A DNA stretch of 11,170 nucleotides from Bacteroidota bacterium (GTDB lineage: Bacteria > Bacteroidota > Bacteroidia > AKYH767-A > JABDAW01): positions 2,264 to 13,433 of the forward strand of contig JAHEYM010000025.1 of the NCBI GenBank assembly GCA_023251595.1, in the 5' to 3' direction. Of this stretch, positions 1 through 6,807 are shown piece by piece. How positions within the stretch are numbered: the first letter of the stretch is position 1; each line of letters begins with the position of its first letter. Both the position numbers and the translations under genes were made by a program. The notes under the pieces are model-generated. The model was not told the origin of the DNA and made no database searches. It saw nothing but the letters and a program-made list of their open reading frames with translations.

Positions 1-1032
1 TTTAAATGTACCTGGATTTTTAATTTCTAAACTCTTACCCGGATTTATTTTTATTGTTATAAATTTATTGATCGTATAGTCACGATGAGCGAGGGCATTA
101 TTCACGATTTCACGAATTAGGTTCTCCGGAAATTCCGGCTCACTTCTTCCACCACCAATATAACTTCTACCAACCTTTATATGACCCCAAACAAACATAA
201 ATGCATCATCCATTAAATTAAGCACATCATTTTGGAAATATTTTTTGTCCCTTCCAATATCATTTCCGGTCTCAAAGTAGCAGTCAACTTCAGATCGATA
301 TTCAAGGTATCGAAAAGGTTCTTTCCCGAATAATAGTAAACCAAGAACTGTTATCTTATTTTCACTATTTAGACAGAACCTTCGAATTAAAAAGTCTGAA
401 GCGTCAATCAAATCTTTCTTTACCGTTTCCTTTTTTCCCGTCGTGTTAATCTTTATTATGAATTGGTTAATCTTTTCAATATCTAGATCTTCTAACCGGG
501 CGTTACTAACAACACTTATTTCCTTCGAATATTCCAATTCTGTCTTATACTCCCTGTGTTCAATAAGTTTAATCTTCGATATTTCTTTGTCGCGGGTTAA
601 AATTCTCTCGTAATAGATGTCATTGAATTTTACATATTTCAAGTCATTACTCAAAGGGAGAACAGTAATGATCGCGATGGTTTTACCAAGAATATTCCTA
701 TAGTCAAACAGTATGTGATCTCTGAGGTTAATAAGGACCTCATTATCATTCCTGAAAAAATTTGTCTGAAGTTCTATCAGTTTACCCTCATTGTTTCTGT
801 CAAATCCAGGAAAAGTATAGGTGTTGCTCCGCTCACGAATACCACATATAATATATCCCCCATTCGTGTTCAGATAAGCACAAACAGTCTCCTTCAGTGA
901 TGTCCACTCATTCCCTGTAGATAGGTCTTTTAATTCAACAATCGGACCTTCATTATCTTGGAATTGACCCCCTGCTAAGACATTTTCAATCCCGGAAATA
1001 ATTCTATCTAGTAAGTCTTTATTGTCGGTCAT
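1..1032 (-). CDS. AlbA/Schlafen-domain plus GHKL-ATPase protein, 3' end beyond the left edge
   Basis: Reading the minus strand from the ATG at 1030-1032 gives 344 codons with no stop down to base 1, so this is the N-terminal part of a larger protein. Residues about 28-150 resemble the AlbA_2 (Schlafen-type, divergent AAA_4) nucleic-acid-binding domain: an acidic VELK segment, then NTNGGYIICGIRE at 55-67. Residues 301-343 look like the start of a GHKL-type ATPase: an N-box-like REIVNNALAHRDY (307-319) followed by IKNPGTF (337-343). This two-domain layout is known in proteins often annotated as RNA-binding, putative DNA-binding or RecG-like transcriptional regulators. Their biochemical role is poorly defined and some sit in defence or stress loci. 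The C-terminal part, often a winged helix, is outside the window. The gene is divergent from the LtaS-like gene, with 44 bp between the starts. The domain call is good; the function is not known. Confidence 0.85.
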   Translation of the reverse strand, partial: MTDNKDLLDRIISGIENVLAGGQFQDNEGPIVELKDLSTGNEWTSLKETVCAYLNTNGGYIICGIRERSNTYTFPGFDRNNEGKLIELQTNFFRNDNEVLINLRDHILFDYRNILGKTIAIITVLPLSNDLKYVKFNDIYYERILTRDKEISKIKLIEHREYKTELEYSKEISVVSNARLEDLDIEKINQFIIKINTTGKKETVKKDLIDASDFLIRRFCLNSENKITVLGLLLFGKEPFRYLEYRSEVDCYFETGNDIGRDKKYFQNDVLNLMDDAFMFVWGHIKVGRSYIGGGRSEPEFPENLIREIVNNALAHRDYTINKFITIKINPGKSLEIKNPGTFK

Positions 1033-1049
1033 ACTACATATTGTGAGAA

Positions 1050-1057
1050 CAAAGATA
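1050..1057 (-). promoter_or_regulatory. Possible Bacteroidota -7 element for the AlbA-domain gene
   Basis: Read on the minus strand this is TATCTTTG, a full match to the TAnnTTTG -7 consensus used by the Bacteroidota primary sigma factor. It lies 17 bp before the ATG at 1032, so the leader would be very short. I see no good TTTG-type -33 element at the usual spacing, so this is a plausible but unproven promoter. Confidence 0.35.
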
Positions 1058-1076
1058 GTAAAAATTCAAATAACGA

Positions 1077-3155
1077 ATGGGATTTCTTAAGTTTACCAAA
1101 CAATTTCTCTTGTTCGAACTTAAATTTATGAACTTGCTTCGTCAAAACCTTATCCGTCATCTCGTATTTTTTCTGGCCTTCGCCATCGCACTTCTGTTTT
1201 TAAGAAGCTACGAATTCTTATACCTTTATTTCTCAGCTCACGAGCTTCCCTCCTTCAAAAGTGTGACACTGGCAATTAATTTTGATTTATTCTTTACTCT
1301 TAGCATTTCTTTTTTTCTGATTCCTTTGATGTTTCTGAATTATATCAGTCAAAAATTTGCTTCATGGGTCTATATTGTTTTGATTCTACTCTTGTTTTTT
1401 ATCCACATCGGACTTACTCACTTTTTTCTCTCAACCGGAAAATTACTTACTAATGTATTATTCGATTTTTCTCTTTCTGAGATGTATAAAGTTTCATCAG
1501 CCGAATTGTCTTGGGGAAGACTTGGTTTATGGCTCATGTATATCATCATACTTGTGCCGGCAGCATGGATACTCATAAAGAAAATTCCGCACATCCAATT
1601 TTCCTCGCGAATTCAAAACATTTTATGTGTGGCTTACCTCGCAATCTTTATTATACTATTTAACAACAGAACTCATTATTCAAAATCTGTGAATTATTTC
1701 GACAATTATACCGGATATTATTTCGGAAATAATAAGGTCTTCTTTTTTCTGGAATCGGTCGTGAAAAATGCAAATGAAAATAATAGTGAAAATAATATAT
1801 CGCAGGAAGAATTGGATCAACAAATCAATAATTTTCACAAATTAAATCCTGACTTTCATTTCATCAAACAAACTTATCCTCTTTTACACGACGAACCTTA
1901 TCCGAATGTACTTGGGAAGTTTTTCAAACACAGTGATAAAAAACCTAACATTGTTTTGCTTGTGGTAGAAGGGCTTGCAGGCTCATTCTCCGGCGACAAT
2001 ACCTTTCTGGGTCACTTCACTCCTTTCATCGATTCGCTCGCGAAGCAGAGTCTGTATTGGAATCATTTTCTCAGTAACGCTGAACATTCTTATGGTGCCC
2101 TCCCGAATATTTTTGCTTCAGCTCCTTCCGGAACAAATGCCCGCGGACTTATCAATCTGGAACAAAGTTTTCCCGGTCAACACCATTACCCTAAACATTT
2201 TTCACTTGTTAAACTGCTTCAACAAAATGGTTATCTCACTCGATCTTTTTATAGTGGTGAATTATATTTCGATCAAATCGGAATGTATATGAAAGAAATC
2301 GGATTGAATTGTGTTCTCGACGCGTCACGATTCAATTCTTCAACATACACAAAACCGTTAATCGATAATGATGCCTCCAAATTTTCATGGGGTTATAATG
2401 ACAAGGATCTATACGGTCAAGCGTTCAATCTTATAGAACCAGATACAAATTCAACTCCTTACTTAGATGTATATGTATCTCTCACGCTGCATAGTCCGTT
2501 TAATTTATGCACTAAAGAATATTATGAACGCGATTATCTTGAACAACGGCTGAAATCGCATAACCCTAACCTCTCAGAAATCCTGAAAAAAGTTGATAAT
2601 CGAATTATTTCTGCTGCGTTATTTGCTGATGACGCACTTAAATTGTTTTTTGACGAATACAAAAAGAGATCTGATTTTTCAAATACAATTTTTATTATCA
2701 CTGGCGATCATCGGGTCGATTCCGACATTCCACATAAGAGTGAATTAGATTATTTTCACGTACCATTATTAATTTATTCACCATTGGAAAGTGAATCGGT
2801 CGAATTTAAAGGTTTATGCAGTCATATAGATATTACACCATCATTAATTGAATTATTGAAAAACAATTTTGGTTTGAAGTTTAATTATGCGCAGGAATGG
2901 ATGGGTAAGGGACTCGACACTTCTTCCATATATCATAACGACTGTTCTTTTTCTCTGAGTCTTTTTAATTCAACATATCCTAATTTCCTTCTTCATAATT
3001 ATCTTATTTCATCCGATCAGGTCTCTATACTCGATGAAAACTTTAACACAAAACCTGTTACCGACCAATCAATCCTTGATTCAATGAATGCGATCGTCAA
3101 AACATACAGAATCATCAATAAATACGTGATAACAAAGGATAAAATTTGTGAATAA
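1077..3155 (+). CDS. LTA synthase-like membrane sulfatase-fold transferase
   Basis: This 692-residue protein has about five membrane segments in its first 200 residues, then a periplasmic alkaline-phosphatase/sulfatase-fold domain from about 289 to 600. Landmarks of the LtaS/phosphoethanolamine-transferase group are visible: NIVLLVVEGL with the metal-ligand Glu298, NAEHSYGALPN with Ser338 where the catalytic Thr or Ser sits, LHSPF with His472, ITGDHR with metal ligands Asp544-His545, YFHVPLLIY at 559-567, and HIDITPSL at 583-590. In Gram-negative Bacteroidota such enzymes are thought to move phosphoglycerol or phosphoethanolamine groups onto envelope lipids or glycans; the substrate here cannot be read from sequence. 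The start is uncertain: ATG 1077 adds a short N-terminal stretch, while in-frame ATG 1128 (Met18) puts the first membrane helix nearer the N-terminus. It stands alone, with a 227-bp gap before the oxidase operon. Confidence 0.85.
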   Translation: MGFLKFTKQFLLFELKFMNLLRQNLIRHLVFFLAFAIALLFLRSYEFLYLYFSAHELPSFKSVTLAINFDLFFTLSISFFLIPLMFLNYISQKFASWVYIVLILLLFFIHIGLTHFFLSTGKLLTNVLFDFSLSEMYKVSSAELSWGRLGLWLMYIIILVPAAWILIKKIPHIQFSSRIQNILCVAYLAIFIILFNNRTHYSKSVNYFDNYTGYYFGNNKVFFFLESVVKNANENNSENNISQEELDQQINNFHKLNPDFHFIKQTYPLLHDEPYPNVLGKFFKHSDKKPNIVLLVVEGLAGSFSGDNTFLGHFTPFIDSLAKQSLYWNHFLSNAEHSYGALPNIFASAPSGTNARGLINLEQSFPGQHHYPKHFSLVKLLQQNGYLTRSFYSGELYFDQIGMYMKEIGLNCVLDASRFNSSTYTKPLIDNDASKFSWGYNDKDLYGQAFNLIEPDTNSTPYLDVYVSLTLHSPFNLCTKEYYERDYLEQRLKSHNPNLSEILKKVDNRIISAALFADDALKLFFDEYKKRSDFSNTIFIITGDHRVDSDIPHKSELDYFHVPLLIYSPLESESVEFKGLCSHIDITPSLIELLKNNFGLKFNYAQEWMGKGLDTSSIYHNDCSFSLSLFNSTYPNFLLHNYLISSDQVSILDENFNTKPVTDQSILDSMNAIVKTYRIINKYVITKDKICE

Positions 3156-3169
3156 GGCACTTCCTTATT
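3151..3169 (+). terminator. Stem-loop at the end of the LtaS-like gene
   Basis: AATAAGG and CCTTATT form a perfect 7-bp inverted repeat around a 5-nt CACTT loop, overlapping the TAA stop codon at 3153-3155. No T-run follows directly; a run of nine Ts comes 31 bp later, at 3201-3209. The stem is AT-rich and weak, so it may be an inefficient terminator or a transcript-end structure rather than a classical intrinsic terminator. Confidence 0.3.
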
Positions 3170-3230
3170 TCTAAGCGCCTTCGCCTTTGTAACTAATTTA
3201 TTTTTTTTTATCAGCACATAATCCGTTGAT

Positions 3231-3262
3231 AACTAACCCCTAATCCCTAACACCTAACCTCT
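3231..3262. repeat. Degenerate CCTAA-rich short tandem repeat
   Basis: Four imperfect copies of a CTAAC/CCTAA unit follow each other: CTAACC, CCTAATC, CCTAACA and CCTAACC, with a period of about 7-8 bp. The tract is non-coding, C-rich on the plus strand and unlike the surrounding AT-rich DNA. It lies just upstream of the CRP-type palindrome. No function can be assigned. Confidence 0.5.
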
Positions 3263-3271
3263 ACACGAAAG

Positions 3272-3287
3272 TGTGATAAGTATCACA
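3272..3287. promoter_or_regulatory. CRP/FNR-family-type operator upstream of coxB
   Basis: TGTGATAAGTATCACA is a perfect palindrome of two 7-bp arms around a 2-bp centre. It matches exactly the TGTGA-N6-TCACA pattern bound by CRP-type regulators and is flanked by AAAG on the left and TTCT on the right. It is centred about 103 bp before the coxB ATG. If the near-consensus TAAATTTTG at 3322-3330 is the -7 element, the operator centre lies roughly 55-60 bp before the transcription start, a typical activator position. CRP/FNR-family regulators commonly control respiratory genes, so control of the oxidase operon is a sensible inference; the regulator itself is not in the window. Confidence 0.6.
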
Positions 3288-3321
3288 TTCTCCGCCATTT
3301 CTCCGGCGTAATATTGCACCA

Positions 3322-3330
3322 TAAATTTTG
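3322..3330 (+). promoter_or_regulatory. Candidate -7 region of the oxidase operon promoter
   Basis: TAAATTTTG resembles the Bacteroidota TAnnTTTG element but has one extra base between TA and TTTG. It lies about 53 bp before the coxB start and downstream of the CRP-type palindrome. A clear TTTG-type -33 element is not visible, which would fit an activator-dependent promoter but is also what a chance match would look like. Confidence 0.25.
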
Positions 3331-3340
3331 CTTTTCGAGC

Positions 3341-3371
3341 GAATCGGGGTTAAAGGCAGAATGGGGTTAAA
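3341..3371. repeat. Direct repeat GAAT(C)GGGGTTAAA in the coxB leader
   Basis: GAATCGGGGTTAAA (3341-3354) is followed by GAATGGGGTTAAA (3358-3371), two near-identical copies 17 bp apart, ending 11 bp before the coxB ATG. The GGGGTTA core of each copy is exactly complementary to TAACCCC at 3234-3240 in the C-rich repeat upstream. It could be a regulator or leader element, or a small duplication; nothing decides between these. Confidence 0.45.
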
Positions 3372-3382
3372 AATAATCAATT

Positions 3383-4090
3383 ATGAAAATATTCCCGGAA
3401 AACGTAAGTACTTACGGACAGGAAATAGATAATTTGTTCTGGATGACTTTTGGCTTTGTGATGGTCGCTTTTGTCATTAGTCTATTCGTGCTTTTCTACC
3501 CACTGGTGAAAAATCATCATTCAAAAGTGAAAAAAGCTACCTATTTCACCGGAGAAAGCAAAAAACATTTTCGTTGGATCACCATTGCACTCGTAATCCT
3601 CGCGATGAGTGATTTTATTATCTTGTTTGCTGAGCATGACACTTGGGAAAGAATTGAGAATATTCCTACAGGAAATGATCTCCATGTTGGAATTACGGGC
3701 CGTCAATGGAATTGGATTTTTACATATCCGGGACCGGATGGAAAAATTAATACTGCCGATGATGTGGTCATTGATGAACAAAATAGTGAACTGCATATTC
3801 CCGTAAATAAAAATGTAATTTTTGAACTTCGTGCAAAAGAAGTCTTGCATAGTTTGTTTATTGTAAATACCCGTCTTAAACAAGATTGCATTCCCGGTAG
3901 AATGAATACGCGGTGGGTGAATATTACAAAGGAAGGAACCTATGATATTTCCTGTGCGGAAATCTGTGGTGTGATGCACTCAAAAATGAGAAATTTTCTT
4001 GTCGTAGAATCTCAGGAAAAATTTGATCAATATGTCAAAACGTTGTACGAAAAAAATGCACCCGCAACTTCTTCGAGTAATAATCGGTAA
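3383..4090 (+). CDS. coxB: Cytochrome c oxidase subunit II (CuA)
   Basis: This 235-residue protein has the standard subunit II layout: two transmembrane helices (about 18-41 and 64-83), then a cupredoxin domain facing the periplasm. The CuA site is complete: His156 in VLHSLFI, then CAEICGVMHSKM giving Cys191, Glu193, Cys195, His199 and Met202. The aromatic electron-entry segment RQWNWIFTYPG (107-117) and RLKQDCIPGRMN (164-175) are also typical. It takes electrons from a c-type cytochrome or similar donor and passes them to haem in subunit I. An intact CuA means a cytochrome c-type rather than a quinol oxidase. There is no fused C-terminal cytochrome c domain, so it is not a caa3 subunit. An Asp/Gly-rich loop, PGPDGKINTADD (116-127), replaces the short turn usual after the aromatic segment. 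It is the first gene of the operon, 5 bp before coxA. Confidence 0.95.
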   Translation: MKIFPENVSTYGQEIDNLFWMTFGFVMVAFVISLFVLFYPLVKNHHSKVKKATYFTGESKKHFRWITIALVILAMSDFIILFAEHDTWERIENIPTGNDLHVGITGRQWNWIFTYPGPDGKINTADDVVIDEQNSELHIPVNKNVIFELRAKEVLHSLFIVNTRLKQDCIPGRMNTRWVNITKEGTYDISCAEICGVMHSKMRNFLVVESQEKFDQYVKTLYEKNAPATSSSNNR

Positions 4091-4095
4091 TTAAT

Positions 4096-5832
4096 ATGAG
4101 CGATACACTACATAAAAAAAGTTTCTTCCGGAAATATCTTTTCTCCACCGATCACAAAGTAATTGGTATGCAATATACTATTACCGGTCTCTTTATGGCC
4201 GCGGTTGGAGGATTTCTTGCTTACGTTTTCCGTTATAATCTCGCCTACCCCGGTGATCATATTCCTTTATTTGGCGAACTTGGAGCGCAACAATATAATT
4301 CTTTTGTTACCTGTCACGGAATGATCATGGTGTTTTGGGTTGCTATGCCAATTCTTCTCGCTGGGTTCGGTAATTTTTTAATTCCAACAATGATCGGAAC
4401 AGACGATATGGCTTTTCCGATTTTAAATATGATGTCATTCTGGATTTTTCTTTTAAGTACAATTGTTTTATTGGCATCGTTTTTTGTGCCGGGTGGTGCA
4501 TTCGGCGGTGGCTGGACTATGTACCCTCCGCTTTCTGCCGGTGGATATACAAATCCGAATCCCGATTTCTTTAAAGCTTTCTTCTCCGGTGCCAGTCTCA
4601 TGATACTGGCTGTCGCACTGGAATTTGTTGCCATGCTAATGGGCGGAATAAATTTTTTGGTTACGACAATTAATAAACGAACCAAAGGAATGACCCCCTT
4701 CCGCATTCCGCTCGTAGTATGGTTTATTAATATTGCTACAATTATTTTTATGTTTTCAGTCGGACCTCTTGTTGCCGGCGCTGTAATGCTATTATTTGAT
4801 ATTACGGTAGGAACAGGATTTTATGACCCCGCACGTGGTGGAGACCCGGTTTTATTCCAACATTTATTCTGGTTTTTTGGTCATCCCGAAGTATATGTTT
4901 TATTGTTGCCCGCCGTGGGTGCAATCGGAGAAATTCTCTCTGTGTTCTCACGTAAACCTCTCTTTGCTTATAAAACAATTATATATTTAGCACTTTTATC
5001 TGCGATATTATCTGTCGTGGTTTGGGCGCATCATCAGTTTGTGGCAGGTATTGATCCACGAATGGCAACATTTTTCAGCGTCGGAACGATTATTATTTCT
5101 ATTCCTTTCGCCGGAATATTTCTATCATATATGGCAACGTTGTGGGGTGGTTCAATCCGCTTCACAGTCCCAATGATGTGGGCACTTGGTTTTATCGGAA
5201 CATTTTTGGTCGGGGGATTAACCGGGTTATTTCTCGGTTCAAATGCATTCGATATTTATGCCCACGATACTTATTTCGTCGTGGCACATTTTCACTATAC
5301 CTTATTTCCTGTTGTATTCTTTGGATTTTTTGCCGCATTCTATTTCTGGTTCCCAAAGTTTGTAGGAAAAAACCTGAACCCCGCTCTGGGTAAAATCCAT
5401 TTCTGGTGTACTACAGTATTCTTTAATGGTACTTTCTTTTTGCTTTTTTTCAATGGTCTTGGGGGACAGCACAGAAGAATTAACGACTTCTCATTATTCT
5501 CCAATGTCGTTAAAGAACCATATATCACCTTCGAGAAAATTGCAACTATTAGTGCTATCTGTCTTATTCTTTCCCAATTCATTTTTCTATATAATTTCGT
5601 AACGTCTGCGGTCAGAGGGAAAAAAGCTGTGAAGAATCCATGGGATGCAAATACAATAGAATGGGTAGCCGATTCTCCTCCGCCACATGGAAACTTTAAT
5701 CCCTATCCTGAGGTTTTCCGCGGTCCTTATGATTATAGCTTGCCGGGTGAAGAATCCGATTTTATTCCTCAAAACGTTCCTCATACAAATGAAAATATTC
5801 CGGTATTAAAAGTTAAACTAAGTGTGTCATGA
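4096..5832 (+). CDS. coxA: Cytochrome c oxidase subunit I, A-type haem-copper oxidase
   Basis: This is the 578-residue catalytic subunit, with about 12 membrane helices, that reduces O2 to water and pumps protons. Haem and copper ligands are in place: His74 (low-spin haem), His263, His312 and His313 (CuB), and His398 and His400 (high-spin and low-spin haem). HPEVY at 263-267 carries the cross-linking Tyr267 and the gating Glu265 that mark type A1. The D-pathway entry is kept, with Asp104 in DDMAFP and Asn111. The K-pathway is odd: the family PTGIK motif is PFAGI at 337-341, so the usual Thr and Lys become Phe338 and Ile341, although Thr331 and Ser344 remain. The C-terminal SPPPHGNF (527-534) is typical. 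The start ATG follows coxB by 5 bp and the stop overlaps coxC by 4 bp. Retention of the active-site Tyr argues for an oxygen reductase rather than a nitric oxide reductase. Confidence 0.96.
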   Translation: MSDTLHKKSFFRKYLFSTDHKVIGMQYTITGLFMAAVGGFLAYVFRYNLAYPGDHIPLFGELGAQQYNSFVTCHGMIMVFWVAMPILLAGFGNFLIPTMIGTDDMAFPILNMMSFWIFLLSTIVLLASFFVPGGAFGGGWTMYPPLSAGGYTNPNPDFFKAFFSGASLMILAVALEFVAMLMGGINFLVTTINKRTKGMTPFRIPLVVWFINIATIIFMFSVGPLVAGAVMLLFDITVGTGFYDPARGGDPVLFQHLFWFFGHPEVYVLLLPAVGAIGEILSVFSRKPLFAYKTIIYLALLSAILSVVVWAHHQFVAGIDPRMATFFSVGTIIISIPFAGIFLSYMATLWGGSIRFTVPMMWALGFIGTFLVGGLTGLFLGSNAFDIYAHDTYFVVAHFHYTLFPVVFFGFFAAFYFWFPKFVGKNLNPALGKIHFWCTTVFFNGTFFLLFFNGLGGQHRRINDFSLFSNVVKEPYITFEKIATISAICLILSQFIFLYNFVTSAVRGKKAVKNPWDANTIEWVADSPPPHGNFNPYPEVFRGPYDYSLPGEESDFIPQNVPHTNENIPVLKVKLSVS

Positions 5833-6437
5833 ATTTAATTCAACAACGATTATCAGTTCCTGTTATTAAAGTACCGCAGGGAAGACTCGGCATGTGGATT
5901 CTGATTGCAGGTGAACTCGTAATCTTCGGCGGACTCATCGCGTGCTATTTACTGAGCCGGTTAAGATATCCCGAATGGGCGGAACAAGCTGCTCATACTT
6001 CAACATTTTTTGGCGCATTAAATACGGTTGTGCTTTTAACCAGCAGTTTCACCATCGTGAAAGCTCATGAAGCAGCACTGAAAAAAGAGCTCACAAAAGT
6101 AACTATATACATGAGTGCGACCATTATCGGTGGTCTCGCTTTTTTGGTGAACAAATCGATCGAATATACAAATGAAATTCATCACGGATTTACCTTTAGT
6201 AGTCCCCAATTACAGGAATCAGGAAATTATGTTGGTTCTTTATTCTGGTCATTCTATTATTTAATGACCGGCTTACATGCTACGCACGTCGTGATCGGTA
6301 TGATTATTATGACTGTGATTTTAATTCAGGCTAGAAAAGGGAAAAATCTTCATCGGGTAGAACTCGCAGGAATATACTGGCACATGGTCGATCTTATCTG
6401 GATTTTTCTGTTCCCGCTTTTATATATAGCTAAATAA
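5829..6437 (+). CDS. coxC: Cytochrome c oxidase subunit III
   Basis: This 202-residue protein has five predicted membrane helices and belongs to the COX3/CyoC family, which stabilises the catalytic subunit and supports proton uptake. Diagnostic segments are GMWILIAGELVIFGGL (21-36) with the conserved membrane Glu29, GLHATHVVIG (148-157), and the canonical YWHMVDLIWIFLF near the C-terminus (183-195). It has the short five-helix form lacking the first two helices of mitochondrial COX3. The ATG overlaps the coxA stop codon as ATGA, which points to translational coupling. Of the two subunit III genes in this operon it is the more conventional. Confidence 0.93.
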   Translation: MNLIQQRLSVPVIKVPQGRLGMWILIAGELVIFGGLIACYLLSRLRYPEWAEQAAHTSTFFGALNTVVLLTSSFTIVKAHEAALKKELTKVTIYMSATIIGGLAFLVNKSIEYTNEIHHGFTFSSPQLQESGNYVGSLFWSFYYLMTGLHATHVVIGMIIMTVILIQARKGKNLHRVELAGIYWHMVDLIWIFLFPLLYIAK

Positions 6438-6455
6438 TTGATAAAAATATTTACG

Positions 6456-6794
6456 ATGGAAAATGTTCGCATAAGTGAAAACATAGAAATTCCGGATCCT
6501 GCCCTCGACTATCATGGTCATGCTCCTTATGGAAGAATCTTACTTCAACTCTTAATATTACTCTCAGTCAGTTTGATTGTAGGGATGGTATTTTCGACCT
6601 CTGTTGCAGTTTTTTTGATCTTCGCAACTGCAATTTGGAAATCATCAATGGTGATGAAAAATTTTATGCACCTGAAATTTGAACCGCTTTTAGTCTGGGT
6701 CGCGATTGCTGCAGTATTATTTATATTATTTATGTTTTTCTTCGGAATTTATCCAGATATAACCGCCGTTCATCGTGAAGTTGTACCTCGTTAA
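6456..6794 (+). CDS. Cytochrome c oxidase subunit IV (CyoD/COX4_pro-like)
   Basis: This is a 112-residue membrane protein with three hydrophobic segments (about 27-45, 47-62 and 77-98). KNFMHLKFE (68-76) is the signature of the prokaryotic subunit IV/CyoD family, a small accessory subunit that helps assembly of the CuB centre or stability of haem-copper oxidases. The frame opens at a TTG at 6438, directly after the coxC stop, but the ATG at 6456 is preferred: it gives an 18-bp spacer and an N-terminus MENVRISE in keeping with family members, which begin with a soluble tail. It lies between the two subunit III genes, an arrangement also seen in other Bacteroidota oxidase clusters. Confidence 0.85.
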   Translation: MENVRISENIEIPDPALDYHGHAPYGRILLQLLILLSVSLIVGMVFSTSVAVFLIFATAIWKSSMVMKNFMHLKFEPLLVWVAIAAVLFILFMFFFGIYPDITAVHREVVPR

Positions 6795-6807
6795 ATACTG
6801 AATTAAA

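Noticed and set aside
715..900. Plus-strand 61-codon open frame in the first kilobase
   Set aside because: It lies inside the minus-strand AlbA/GHKL coding frame, which shows clear domain motifs; the plus frame has no recognisable features.
3272..3287. The palindrome as an intrinsic terminator of the LtaS-like gene
   Set aside because: The possible stem is only 6-7 bp, is AT-containing and is not followed by a T-run; its exact TGTGA-N6-TCACA form fits a protein-binding site better.
3361..3432. Short upstream frame (23 codons from ATG 3361) overlapping the coxB start
   Set aside because: It begins inside the direct repeat, encodes nothing recognisable, and there is no sign it is translated.
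5142..5582. Open frames overlapping coxA in other phases (plus and minus)
   Set aside because: They are shadows of the strongly conserved coxA frame, with compositions not resembling real proteins.
6438..6455. TTG start for the subunit IV gene
   Set aside because: An in-frame ATG 18 bp later gives a normal family-length protein and leaves room for ribosome binding after the coxC stop.
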